Of a stretch of DNA of 64,000 nucleotides, positions 11,245 to 21,480 are shown one piece after another. This DNA is from Bipolaris cookei (taxonomy: Eukaryota; Ascomycota; Dothideomycetes; Pleosporales; Pleosporaceae): NCBI GenBank assembly GCA_002286855.1, contig NRSV01000016.1, positions 62,001 through 126,000 on the forward strand. Direction: 5' to 3'. Within the stretch, counting starts at the first letter, position 1. The number at the start of each line of letters is the position of its first letter. The notes under the pieces are model-generated. The model made no database searches, had not been told where the DNA came from, and saw only the letters and a list, made by a program, of their open reading frames with translations. The position numbers and the translations under genes are program-made.

Positions 11245-12037
11245 ATGGCCGCAGTATACAGACCAGCCGAAGCAATCGCCTTACTGCGACCTAATTTTCT
11301 CCTCCCACGCATTCAGCCCGCATCAAGTCGTCAGGCGCAACTCGGACGCAAAGCCTTCTTCTCCTCCACCCCAAATGCACAAGCAACACACACATCGACG
11401 AGCAATCCGTCGCCGCAGCCCCAAAGAAAATCCATCTCGCTGACCGGCGACACGGGCCAAGTGCGCTGGTCCGACCTCTCACCAGGCGAAAAAATAGTCC
11501 GTACAACCCAGCAAAGTGTCAATCTGGTCGTCGTTCTTGTCGGCATCTTAGCAACAGTAAGACTTCGCCCTTCGCCCCCTCCCTAGGCTTACTCACACGG
11601 CTAACGCGCAACTACAGGGCGGCGTAGGTTACTTCCTCTTCTCCGACGTCCTAAGCCCCACCTCCAAAACCGCCTATTTCAACCGCGCAACAAGCCTCAT
11701 CCGCGCCGACGCCCGCTGCCAAAAACTGCTAGGTCCCGGCGCGGAAATCGCGGCGTACGGCGAACCTTCGTGGTCGCGGTGGGCGCGCAATCGCCAGATT
11801 AGTAGTATACAGGAGACGGACAAGTGGGGCACGGAGCATTTGCGCTTCAAGTTTTATGTAGAGGGGCCGAGGGGGCAGGGCGTGGTGCATGTGCATTTGA
11901 TCAAGAGGCCGAGTCAGGATGAGTTTGAGTATGAGACGTTGGCGGTGGATGTGAAGGGGCATCAGAGGATTGATTTGATGGCGGATAAAAAGAAGGATAG
12001 GGTTGCGCCTAAGATTTTTGGGGCGAGGTGGTGGTGA
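11245..12037 (+). CDS. TIM21: Mitochondrial import inner membrane translocase subunit Tim21
   Basis: Two exons, 11245-11556 and 11618-12037; 243 aa, close to yeast Tim21 (239). Seen: an Arg/Ser-rich N-terminal presequence; GEKIVRTTQQSVNLVVVL leading into one transmembrane segment (about 89-113); then the intermembrane-space domain with RADARCQKLLG, WSRWARNRQI and HLIKRPSQDEFEYETLAVDV, ending GARWW. Family role: Tim21 is anchored in the inner membrane, docks TIM23 to the TOM complex and couples import to respiratory-chain assembly. The intron (11557-11617) is GT-AG and interrupts the end of the transmembrane segment. The start at 11245 is the first ATG that yields a mitochondrial presequence. 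Confidence 0.92.
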
Positions 12038-12324
12038 AATGGTGTGTCAGCCAGACGAGCGAGGGTTTCTTGAACGGCACGTCATGTTGTTTTGAAAGAA
12101 AAAAGATTGAGTACGATTGGGTTTGCTAAATTTCTAGGTAACGAGGCTTTTCTGGCCTACATCTCTCTCTCTATTAGGGATTACTGAGCCTTTGGTATAC
12201 CAGCTCTTTCGGCTATCAACCATTCTGTGCTTGTTTCATGGCCAGAATTCATACCCCCATGAACATACATATCTCTAGTTCATGTAAACCTCTAGGCAGC
12301 TCTCATAAAGTGCACGAAATGAGA

Positions 12325-12903
12325 CTAGGGGCATGTAGGAGTACTGCACATTCTGCGCACATTCTGAGGCGCAAAGGTTAGAGGACCGCCAATACAGATG
12401 CGCTCGTCGCCCTCGGTATGGCAGGTAAGCGGATCGGTCCTGATAGGAGTACCAGAGAGCCAGGTGCTTCTGTCATGGTCATTAGCTGAGTTCAGACAAC
12501 AAGAGATGACGCAATGGTCATGTCCAACACAATGCAAGTGCTATACATACCCGTTACAAGACCAAGTGTGCGTAATCTGGTAGTAAGCCTGCTCCTGGGG
12601 CCCACGGAGATCAAAGAGCAGACGACGGCTGGGCACCTGGCACTCGTTGCTGTTGGGAACAGAGGTATCAGAGGCGCTGCATTGGGCGCCATTCTGGACC
12701 GAGTCGTCGATGGTGGCACCAGGGGCAAAGGCCGACTGGAAGGTAAAGTGGACACTGCCTGAGGTGGGCGAGGTAATGAGCGTGTAGTCGGAAATGGTGT
12801 AAGATGTAGGCGTACAAGCCTCGTCAGCCCGCATGTTGAGGGCGGCAGGCGAAGCCATGGCGACAGAGGCAAAGAAGGCAAGGAGCATTTTGTTGGACTT
12901 CAT
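12325..12903 (-). CDS. Small secreted cysteine-rich protein (splice site ambiguous)
   Basis: Minus strand, two exons. Exon 1 starts at 12903: a signal peptide (MKSNKMLLAFFASVAMASPA) then a mature region with four Cys, the last in THTWSCNG. Exon 2 (12485-12325) adds about 53 residues with four more Cys, ending RMCSTPTCP. The strongest 5' splice site, GTATGT at 12550, puts the two exons out of frame and stops almost at once. A weaker GTAACG donor (exon ending at 12558) restores the frame and gives 168 aa, but removes the fourth Cys. Either the weak donor is used, or the gene carries a one-base change and is broken, or there is a sequencing error. The pattern looks like uncharacterised small secreted fungal proteins, possibly effector-like. 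I cannot name a family. Confidence 0.7.
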
Positions 12904-13885
12904 GGTGTCTCGTCTTTGGGAAGGTAGGCTGAATAAGCTTCGGTGTGGTAGGGAGTCGACTGTTAGGATTGCTAGTGAATTGAGTGAGTTGAGTCAAGAA
13001 AAATTAGAGCGTGCGAGGACAGCAGTGTACAAATAGTCAGGAGCGTTACGTATAGGGCATTCTTTTGTGGCAATCACCCTTGTATCCAGAGTAACGTGAA
13101 CAGACGATTCTGACTACGCCAACGGCGTGCCCAGCCTTGGAGCAATAGGGAATACGGTCTTGTATTCGAGCAGTCATTGGGTAGCCTAATAATAAGCTGA
13201 TAGGTTGGTGGTGGTTGGTACGACCCTCAGGTTTCACCTGGCGAGTGATCTATTGTCAAAGGCCAAAGGCCGCTGTGAGGTGACATGTCAGCTGTCCCTC
13301 TAGGGGACGAGGAGCTTTGCAAACTCGGGTTGGAATCAAGAAACCAGTGTCATCAAAGACAGAAATGTATACTGTGATCGTGTCTGGAACTAGGGCGTCC
13401 AGTCCTTCTGACAGGTTATTCGCGAGACGATCGCGGTTAGTCGTGAGACGATGGCTGTTGGGGCCCAATCGGATGGCTAGGCGTGTTATTTGGGGGCGAT
13501 CCAAGATTCAGCCTTCTAGTACATCTTCTTATGCAAGCCACACTTGGTAGTATTTTTGGTACAAGACTCGGGACTAGTGATGCCTCTAGGAATGCGGGAA
13601 TGCGGGGATACAGAAGAGTGAAGACACAAGGGGTTAGGGGTGAGGAGGAAGCATGGCTGGGAATATGTGAGGTTGCATATATCAGACATGGTCTCGAGGA
13701 TAGAACGAGGTGATTTGGATCTAGTCAGAAAATGGGTTGAGAAAGGAAGAAGGCAGCCTGCAGGCTGGCCATGTTGTCGGTGCTAAGCGGTGGTGGGTCA
13801 TTGGCCGAGAAGCGAAAGACCAGCATGGCATTCCCGCGGGGAGCATCGTCATCTCATGCGAGCAAGATGCTTGCACCTCGACACA
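12904..13885. other. Intergenic region without recognisable gene
   Basis: About 1 kb between the secreted-protein gene and the SNARE gene, which point away from each other. It should contain both promoters. Short open frames here show no family resemblance. Confidence 0.5.
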
Positions 13886-15065
13886 ATGGACATCACGCCC
13901 ACCTTCAATCAAGTGCTTGCAAAGCACAATGCGCCGCCAATCAAGCCTTTTGAGTTTCGAGTTGAGGCACTCGACGACTTTGTCAAAGAGGCATACCGCA
14001 TTGTAGGCCACGTTGCGCGCCGCAGCAATATGGGTGATGGTAGCTAACTGCAACAGCGAACACATATAACCAAGTTGCACACAGACCTGAAATCGATACG
14101 GCAGAGCTATCTCTCTACTGCGAATCCACCCCGCCGAAAACAGCTTGCACGAAGCAGTACTTCGTCCACGGCCGACAAGGACTCAAAGTACCTTAGCGAT
14201 GCGCAGCGCAACGAGATTGACTTGCAAGCGAAGCAGTCAATACACCAACTCAATGATGCTATCAAGAGGTTGGGGGTTGCAGAGCAGGCACGACAGGCAG
14301 CCCAAAGCCAAGTTGCGCTGAGGAAGCGGGCGAAAGAGGGACTGGGTGCGCTGGGACGATGGGCAGCAGGCGGGGCAATCACAGCAAAGAGCCCAGAGGA
14401 GGAGATTGAAGAAGCCAAGGCAAACACGATCAAGGCACATAGAGAGAGCATCATATGGTCGCTGCAGAAGCAGCTCGAGGAGTGTGGGCAGTTCCAGAGC
14501 AACATGATGGAGATTCGGCTCACGCGAGAGGTGGAGAAGAGCAAGAGCGTATTGCACAAGACCAGGATTACAGCTCCGGTGATGGCCGACTACAGTGACG
14601 CCAAAGGTGGGCAGGGTGCTGGGGCAGACTACCGAGGAACGGCATCGCACAACCCGGACGAAGGGAGCACGGCGATTGAGAGCCAACTGGATCCCGAACA
14701 GCTTCAGCTGTTTGCGCAAGAGAACCAGGACATGCTCAAGCAGTACGAAGACCAGCTTGACAAGATCCGGTATGTGGCGGTAGTGTGTATGCGCGTGACT
14801 ATGCACCTGCTAACACCCACGCAGGGCAACAGAAAAGTCGCTCACCGAAATCTCTGAGCTGCAGTCGACGCTCGCCAGCAATCTCAGCATGCAGGCGGCG
14901 CACATTGACCAGCTGGTGGAGGACTCGCTCAACACGCAGGAGAATGTGGGGAGCGGTAACAAGGAGCTGAAGCGGGCGACGGAGCGGGGCAGCACGGCGC
15001 AAAAGGTGTTTTGGGCGACGAGTGTGTTTTGCGCGACGCTGGTGCTGTGGGACTTGTTTGTGTAA
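13886..15065 (+). CDS. UFE1: Syntaxin-18/Ufe1-like ER Q-SNARE
   Basis: Three exons: 13886-14002, 14057-14769, 14825-15065; 356 aa. Seen: the N-terminal syntaxin-18 style start (MDITPTFNQVLAKHNAPP), a helical N-terminal region containing ITKLHTDLKSIRQSYLST, a SNARE motif around EEISELQSTLASNLSMQ-type heptads continuing AAHIDQLVEDSLNTQENV, and a C-terminal tail anchor (VFWATSVFCATLVLWDLFV) with almost nothing after it. Family role: Ufe1 is the target SNARE on the ER for COPI vesicles returning from the Golgi, acting with Sec20, Use1 and Sec22 and the Dsl1 tether. That makes it functionally linked to SEC27 about 5 kb upstream. Both introns (54 and 55 nt) are GT-AG. The start is the only ATG that opens the conserved N-terminus. 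Confidence 0.88.
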
Positions 15066-15776
15066 GAGCAGTATGAAGTAGTAGATACCCAACATGCGAA
15101 GAGAATGCCAGACTCGGCGCATTAGCATCGGGCGCATGCTGAGTGGACCACCAGATTGCTACAAGAAGCAAGCGATGCCAGCCCTGTGGGGTCCCCCCCC
15201 CACAACGGTTCATTCCTAGACTGCGCGCAAACCTGGACGGAAGCTTGTCACGACGTAATATAGTAGCAGAGGCAGAGCATGTGAGAAGCCCTGAGCGGGT
15301 ACTCGGCTGCCATGGTGCTCGACATGTGCCTCGGCTTGCTCACACGACCCTGCGTCAGATGAACCGAGCAAGAAAACAGCTGTATCGCGGTACATATATA
15401 GCGGCCTGCTGCGTGCACTCAGGCCCTGCATTGCCTGGCGTTCTTCGTTCACGCTTCTGCATCTGCATCTCGTCGCGCCGGTGCCCCGTGCTCCACTCTC
15501 CGCTCTCCGCTCTCCGCATCTCCTCACCGGCCGGTCACTCCCCTCCCCCAAATAGAATCCGCGGGGGCTAGTGTGGGCAGACGCGGCGTCCAGTTTCCCT
15601 TTGCTCGGGCGGTGAAACGTAACCGGTGCGAGACGTGGTGCTCTTGGTCGGCACTCGACGCCACAGCCATGCCAGCCTCATCTACTTCATCCCCATCTCC
15701 CTCCTCATCCTCTCCCTCCAACACCACTACAACCCCCCAATCCCGACTCACTCAAATCTCCTCGCACATTGACCCC
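15066..15776. other. Upstream region of the aspartate aminotransferase gene
   Basis: Contains a C-run near 15191-15200 and CT-rich promoter-like sequence. An in-frame ATG at 15669 and further open frame back to about 15573 precede the start chosen for the aminotransferase, so the last 108 nt may be translated. Confidence 0.45.
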
Positions 15777-17160
15777 ATGGCTGCCACCGCTTTCGACGCC
15801 AATGTCGTCCCCCAGGCGCCTGAAGATCCCCTGTTTGGTTTGATGGCGGCCTTCCGTCGCGATGAGCACCCCAACAAGGTCGACCTGGGCATTGGCGCCT
15901 ACAGAGATGACAATGCAAAGCCTTGGATCCTGCCCGTCGTCAAGATGGTGAGTCCACGTCGAGTGCAGGGGGATTCACGCCCCCACGTCCTACCATTAAC
16001 TTTCTACTCTACTATTACTCACACTCTTCTACCAGGCCGAAGAGCGCCTCCGTAGCGACCCCAACCTTAACCACGAATACCTGCCCATTGCCGGCTTACC
16101 CGAGTTTACAACTGCATCACAGAAGCTGGTTCTTGGTGGTGACAGCCCCGCCATCAAGGACAAGCGGGTAAGCTTCTCACGCCACTTTCCCATGGCCTGA
16201 GCTCACTCCATACAGGTCACCAGCCTCCAGACCATTTCCGGTACCGGAGCCGTCCACTTGGGCGCTCTCTTCCTCGCAAAGTTTTACAAGCCCCAGACAG
16301 AGCGCACCGTTTACTTCTCCGACCCTACATGGGCCAACCACTTCCAAATCTTCTCCAACGTCGGCATCCAATACAAGACATACCCCTACTTCTCAAGGGA
16401 CACAAAGGGCCTCGACTTCGATGGCATGATTTCTGCCATCCAGGGCGCGCCCAAGGGTAGTATCATCGTACTACACGCATGTGCCCACAACCCCACGGGC
16501 GTTGACCCTACCCAAGATCAGTGGAAGAAGATTGCCGACGTCATTAGGTCCAAGAAGCATTTTCCCTTCTTTGACACTGCCTACCAAGGCTTCGCATCTG
16601 GCGACCTTGCTACCGATGGCTGGGCCATCCGCTACTTTGTCGAGCAGGGCTTCGAGCTGTGCGTTGCCCAGTCGTACGCAAAGAATTTTGGTCTGTACGG
16701 CGAGCGTGCTGGCTGCTTCCACTTCATCACCTCGCCCTCGTCCGACGCAGAGTCCACCATCACCCGGATTGCCTCGCAGCTTGCCATCCTCCAGCGCTCC
16801 GAGATTTCAAATCCTCCTGCATATGGCGCCCGCATCGCCTCGACGGTTCTCAATGATCCCACCCTCTTTGCCGAGTGGGAAGAGAACCTCCGCACAATGT
16901 CTGGCCGCATAAAGGAGATGCGCAAGGAGCTCCGCAACAAGCTGGAGCAAATGGGCACACCCGGCACATGGAACCACATCACCGACCAGATTGGCATGTT
17001 CAGCTTCACTGGTTTGACCGAGAAGCAAGTGCTTAAGATCCGAGAGGACTCGCACGTCTACATGACCAAGAACGGCCGTATCTCGATGGCTGGTCTCAAC
17101 TCACACAACATTGACTACTTTGCAAAGGCTGTAGACAAGGTCGTGCGTGAGACGCAGTAG
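15777..17160 (+). CDS. Aspartate aminotransferase (PLP-dependent, cytosolic-type)
   Basis: Three exons: 15777-15947, 16036-16167, 16216-17160; 415 aa from this start, the usual length of class I aspartate aminotransferases. Seen: VDLGIGAYRDDNAKPW near the N-terminus, the glycine loop SGTGAVHLGA, HNPTGVDPT, the FDTAYQGFASGD segment, and the PLP-lysine motif AQSYAKNFGLYGERAG (Lys at about residue 256), ending VVRETQ. Reaction: interconverts aspartate plus 2-oxoglutarate with oxaloacetate plus glutamate, linking amino-acid metabolism and the malate-aspartate shuttle. An in-frame ATG at 15669 would add 36 Ser/Thr/Pro-rich residues with little positive charge. I prefer 15777 because homologous proteins begin near there, but an N-terminally extended isoform is possible. 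Confidence 0.93.
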
Positions 17161-17664
17161 ATGTAGAGGGCTTGTACAACATTACATGGTAGACAAGTCA
17201 TGATTGCAATATGTGCATGACATGACTAATGGCACTTGATGTGGAGACTCGAAAAGGCCCGCATTATTCTGATAGCACAAGATGGCGAATATAGACCAAT
17301 TGTCATCTTAGCAAAAGTTTTGATCTTCTTCCATAATTGTACAAGATAAAAGCCCTTTTTCACTTTGTGATGTGTGATTTTCGAGTATACAAGTCCTATC
17401 TGATGAGAAGTAGGAGAAGGATCTAGCTGACACTACAGTCGCTCAATTTGTTTCGATTCACAAGGAAAAATGCTAAGACAAGACAAGACAAGAATGGAAA
17501 TACCTCCTAACCAATCTAGGTAGACTACCGAAATCCGAAAACAAAAAGGGTATATAGAAAAAAAAAGAAGCGAGTGACTCCGCAACAACAGATACACTCC
17601 AAACAACCACTACTAACCCGAATATCAAGAAAAAAGAAGAGAGAGAGAGGGTGAACATCATCTA
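17161..17664. other. Convergent 3' region
   Basis: AT-rich 3' flanks of the aminotransferase and the Gag-like gene, with a GA-rich tract near 17636-17650. No gene is seen. Confidence 0.5.
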
Positions 17665-19758
17665 CTACACATCCCCATCTTCCTCTGCCTTTCCTCCCCC
17701 CAACTTGCCCATCCTCCCAACCCCTAAACTCCAACTCTTCTCTCTCTTCTTCTTCTTCTTATCGTTCTCCCTCGCATCACTCCCATCTCTCCCCTCCTTA
17801 GCATATTCACTCTTACTCTCGCTCTTTTCGCCACAATCGCCCGTACTTCTAAACCGTTTATGTCCACCCTTCGCATGCCCACTTTTCGCATGCTTATCTT
17901 TCTGCACAGCGTCCAACGTATTCGGTGTAGCGGAGAGCGAGAACTTGGAGACTGGAGGCTGGATGGGATTCTGAGTTGGTAGTGGAGGGGCGGAGGGAGA
18001 TCGGGTATGCGTGTGTATGAAGGGGAAGGAGAGGAAAGGGAGGGGTTTTTGCGGTTGAGACGGGGAGCGTATTGGGGAGGGGGGAGGTAGGGGCGGGGTG
18101 GGGTTATAGGGTGGGAAGGGACAGTTGGATGATAGTGATGATGGTGGGGTGGCGTCTGGTACGGAAAGAAGGGTTGGTCCTTGGAGGGGGAGGGTGAGTA
18201 TGGTGCTTGTGCTGCTACCGCTTGTGTTTGTGCTTGAGGGTGGGGAGAGGAAAGATGAGTTGGTGTCTTGCACGGAAAAGTTTCCTGCGCTGCGGGCGCG
18301 GCGGCGATGGTTGCGTGGTGGAGGTGGGGGTTTAGATCTTGAGAGGTCGAGGGGCGAGCAGGAACGTTCTTTTGGTTTCGGCTTTGGCTTTTGGGGCTTT
18401 AGGAGTGGGGTCATCGGACGCAGGGCTGGGTGGAGGTCTACGGTTATGTCTTCTGGGGGGGACCATGTTCTGTTTCGAAATGCGGGGTGCTCAGATAGCG
18501 AGGGGGGTTTTTGGCTTGCTTGAATAGATATTACGGCTTGTTTGAATGAGAAGTCAATTGTTTTTCGTCGAGGACTCTTTTCTGGGATCGTAGGGTTGTT
18601 GAGTGCTATCTCGGGCATGAGGGTTGATAGAGATCGCATGTGTGGGTTGCTGTCTGGTTTCTGGAGCGCGGCTGGTGGTAGTAAAAGTATTGGGATATCG
18701 GCTGATTCTGATCCTGCATTCTTCTCCATCGGTGGCTGTGAATCGATACTTTCTCTTGCGCTTAGCCATTCGGGCGTTACCGAGCCTGATCTTACGCCTT
18801 CTTCCAGACTCGGCCTTTCTGAACCCACTATAGCTGGAATCCTCTCAAGTGCTTCACATAATGCGTCTGGATCGAACTGCTTATGGCTTAAATGAATTGC
18901 CGTTCTAATCTGTCGGTCAGAAATCATCTCGGACATTTCCCTTGAATGCGAAGCTTTGGATGACAGGGTGGATGTGTCCGAAAGTTCAGGTGCAAGGTCG
19001 TTATCTGTAGGTCTAGGCTCAACGCCATCATCCATATGCTCTTCTGGTTTTGGCTTTGCAAAGCAGTCCCGCCATGAGTTGCATGCAAGAGACTTTGTGC
19101 ACGGCCAGAGCACTACTGCCTGCATGAGATCACACAGCTGAGGCTCCAAAGGTTGGATATCCCATTCTGCAACTTTCTTTGCTACCCATGGGTTCTGTGT
19201 ACATTGTAGCTTGGAAAAGTATGCGCTGCATGCTTGGACATTGGACATCGGGTGGCCATAGTCATGCAGGTCCTCGAGCACCGTTAGGAACTCCTTGTTG
19301 AAGTCGTCGAGGCTCTCGTACTGATCCACGTGCAAGTTCAAAAAATGACAAAACGCGTGGTGGTAACCTTCAAACTCAAAGACACTAAACCGAGTGTCCA
19401 GTGCTTGCAACATTTGCTGCGCAGTGTATTGTGTGGGGGGAAGCGGAGGGCCAACACCGAATACATCCTGCATCACTTCTTCTGCTAGTGACTGGAATAT
19501 GTCAAGTTTGACCTCTCGGTCTCGTCGCATCCATTCTCGTCGTTCTTCCAGTAAACTTGGTTGTATATCGTTAGGTTCGGCTATGGCTGGTGTTGCCTTT
19601 GGCATCGGCATCGGAAGCGTGCCATTGCAGTATTTCCAGCGATTTTTCGTTTCCAAAGCAAACCTGACACTGCGTCGCCAGCGCGAGTATTCGGGTCCGG
19701 TAGCATCTAGTGTGAGAATCCGAACGCCTAGGAGGCTTGGTGAAGTAAGTAGTTGCAT
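17665..19758 (-). CDS. Copia-type Gag-like protein, probably domesticated
   Basis: Uninterrupted minus-strand frame of 697 aa from the ATG at 19758. The frame itself stays open a little further upstream, and a short 5' exon is possible. Residues about 10-230 resemble the Gag/UBN2 domain of Ty1-copia retrotransposons: ILTLDATGPEYSRWRRSVRF, then WMRRDREVKLDIFQSL, then MLQALDTRFSVFEFEGYHHAF. The remaining 460 residues are Ser/Pro-rich and look disordered, with basic stretches (KPKPKPKERS, RNHRRRARSAG) and a Lys/Glu-rich end. There is no CCHC knuckle, protease, integrase or reverse transcriptase in frame, no LTRs were spotted, and the frame is free of stop codons, unlike the transposons a few kb away. 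Inference: a host gene derived from, or sharing, a Gag fold. Function is unknown. Confidence 0.7.
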   Translation of the reverse strand: MQLLTSPSLLGVRILTLDATGPEYSRWRRSVRFALETKNRWKYCNGTLPMPMPKATPAIAEPNDIQPSLLEERREWMRRDREVKLDIFQSLAEEVMQDVFGVGPPLPPTQYTAQQMLQALDTRFSVFEFEGYHHAFCHFLNLHVDQYESLDDFNKEFLTVLEDLHDYGHPMSNVQACSAYFSKLQCTQNPWVAKKVAEWDIQPLEPQLCDLMQAVVLWPCTKSLACNSWRDCFAKPKPEEHMDDGVEPRPTDNDLAPELSDTSTLSSKASHSREMSEMISDRQIRTAIHLSHKQFDPDALCEALERIPAIVGSERPSLEEGVRSGSVTPEWLSARESIDSQPPMEKNAGSESADIPILLLPPAALQKPDSNPHMRSLSTLMPEIALNNPTIPEKSPRRKTIDFSFKQAVISIQASQKPPSLSEHPAFRNRTWSPPEDITVDLHPALRPMTPLLKPQKPKPKPKERSCSPLDLSRSKPPPPPRNHRRRARSAGNFSVQDTNSSFLSPPSSTNTSGSSTSTILTLPLQGPTLLSVPDATPPSSLSSNCPFPPYNPTPPLPPPSPIRSPSQPQKPLPFLSFPFIHTHTRSPSAPPLPTQNPIQPPVSKFSLSATPNTLDAVQKDKHAKSGHAKGGHKRFRSTGDCGEKSESKSEYAKEGRDGSDARENDKKKKKREKSWSLGVGRMGKLGGGKAEEDGDV

Positions 19759-20337
19759 TGGAAATAGGAAGCGTACATAATCCGAAGCAACGTGTGACAG
19801 AACCAAAGCAGATAAGCAGTGGGAAAACGGACCTTTAGAAGTGACATGCCAACAGCCGTTGCCACAGCATCGATCGTCACTGACATGCCGCCATCGCAGG
19901 TACCAACCCGTAGTGGCCCCATTCCTTTGTCCCTAGACCGGACTCTACGGAAGGAAGGCCAAGCAGTCCGAGCGTACAGCCCCGCATCAACACCCCAAGC
20001 CTACATTCTTAAACCTGGGGCCCCTTGCCTGTAAGCCTCGCAAAATGACGGTGTAGCGTTGCGTCACTTACCATTTGCCTTGGATGTTGCACGCAGATTG
20101 GCGTTGATGGCTGCCAGCAATGCTTCAACACTTGCTTGAGCACCAACCCTGGTACATGCGTACGGTCTGAGCGGGATGATGGTCAGCTCAACACGAAGCT
20201 GACTGCGCACAACCGATCATCGGATACCGAGGGCATCGGGAAAGCACAGTTCTTTCTTTAGTTATCTCAACTTTCGAATTCCGAGATGCGGCTGTGAGCG
20301 TGTGCACTGTCGTACAGTTCATCGGTATTTACAATAC
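19759..20337. other. Intergenic region upstream of the Gag-like gene and pogo relic
   Basis: No gene is recognised. It probably contains the promoter or 5' exon of the Gag-like gene (an ATG-led frame lies at 19922-19833 on the minus strand, ending SLLK) and the 5' flank of the decayed transposon. No terminal inverted repeat was found by eye. Confidence 0.4.
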
Positions 20338-21480
20338 ATGCCGTGCCCCACCACCTCGCGGACGCGCGGCCTAGTAACCACCACTACCTCAATACCTCAT
20401 ATCTCTACCACCACAAGTAATATCGAGGCTGCGCTTGCAACTATCGATGCCCTAGGACCTGGAGAGCCTTTTACGTATACTGATATAGCAAAAAGATTTG
20501 GTTTTCCTCGATCTACGCTTAGTCAAAGACATGGAGGTTGCTACACCTCATGCGCTGAAGGCTATCAAAAGCTACAATTCCTCCACCTACACCAAGAGCA
20601 GGCCTTAATAGCCTATATTAATCGACTCAAAGTGAGAGGTCTTTCATATACTCAGTCAATGATACGCAATTTTGCGTCGCAGATTGCAAAGAGAGAGGTC
20701 GGAGTACAATGGGCTAGTCGCTTTGTTCTACGCTATCCTGATCAGCTTATCTCAAAGTGGGCAGTAGGCATGGATAACTGTCACCACAAAGCTGACTCTA
20801 TGAGTAAATAAAGCCTCTACTTCAGCCTTCTACGTGATAAAATCGATCAATATCACGTCGAGGCGCGTCATATCTACAATATGGACGAGAAGGGCTTCAT
20901 GTTTGGTATAGTAAGTCGCTCGAGGAGGATCTTTAGTAGAGCCTCGTATGAGGATGGAAGAAGGAGGAGTATTACACAGGATGGCTCGCGCGAGTAGATA
21001 ACGCTGCTGGCCTGCATCTACACTGATGGATCTTACCTTGAGCCTGCCCTCATCTATCAGTCAGCCTCAGGATCGATACAGGACACCTGGTTGCAGGCCC
21101 TCGATCCAGATACACACCAAATTCGAGTATTCTTCTCACCTTCTGTATGGACAAACAATGAGATAGGCCTCGCGTGGTTTCAACAGGTGTTCGATCGCAG
21201 TACAAGGACGAAGGCTCGCTCCTCCTATCGATTACTTATCCTTGACGGCCATGTATCTCACCTAACAATGAATTTTATTAAATACTGTGATCAGAATGAG
21301 ATACCCCTCACTCAACCCACACGCTACAGCCTCTGACGTCAGCATGTTCAAGCTTCTCTCAACAGCGTACTCAAATGAGGTTTCTGCCTTCATGGATAGG
21401 AGCCAAGGCCTTACTTCAATGAGTAAGAGAGGCTTCTTTCCTCTCTAAAACACGAATGCTAAGGAGTACTTATATGTCCA
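20338..21480 (+). pseudogene. Decayed pogo/Fot-type transposase (element A)
   Basis: Reads as a Tc1/mariner pogo-branch transposase in pieces. The N-terminal helix-turn-helix part runs from about 20338 to 20811 (AALATIDALGPGEPFTYTDI, FPRSTLSQRH, WASRFVLRYPDQL). The middle part follows an in-frame TAA at 20809-20811 and contains IYNMDEKGFMFGI. A TAG at 20995-20997 sits where a Trp codon would be expected. The catalytic core resumes with WTNNEIGLAWFQQVF and YRLLILDGHVSHLT. A one-base loss near 21330 shifts the frame in the motif that should read LQPLDV, after which the other frame continues to about 21460. Established: pogo/Fot elements encode a DDE transposase and duplicate a TA target. Here the element is inactive, and its terminal repeats were not identified. 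Confidence 0.82.

Noticed and set aside
19806..19922. Upstream exon of the Gag-like gene ending SLLK
   Set aside because: Attractive by content, but its donor and the acceptor at 19737 differ in phase and would stop translation, so it was not included.
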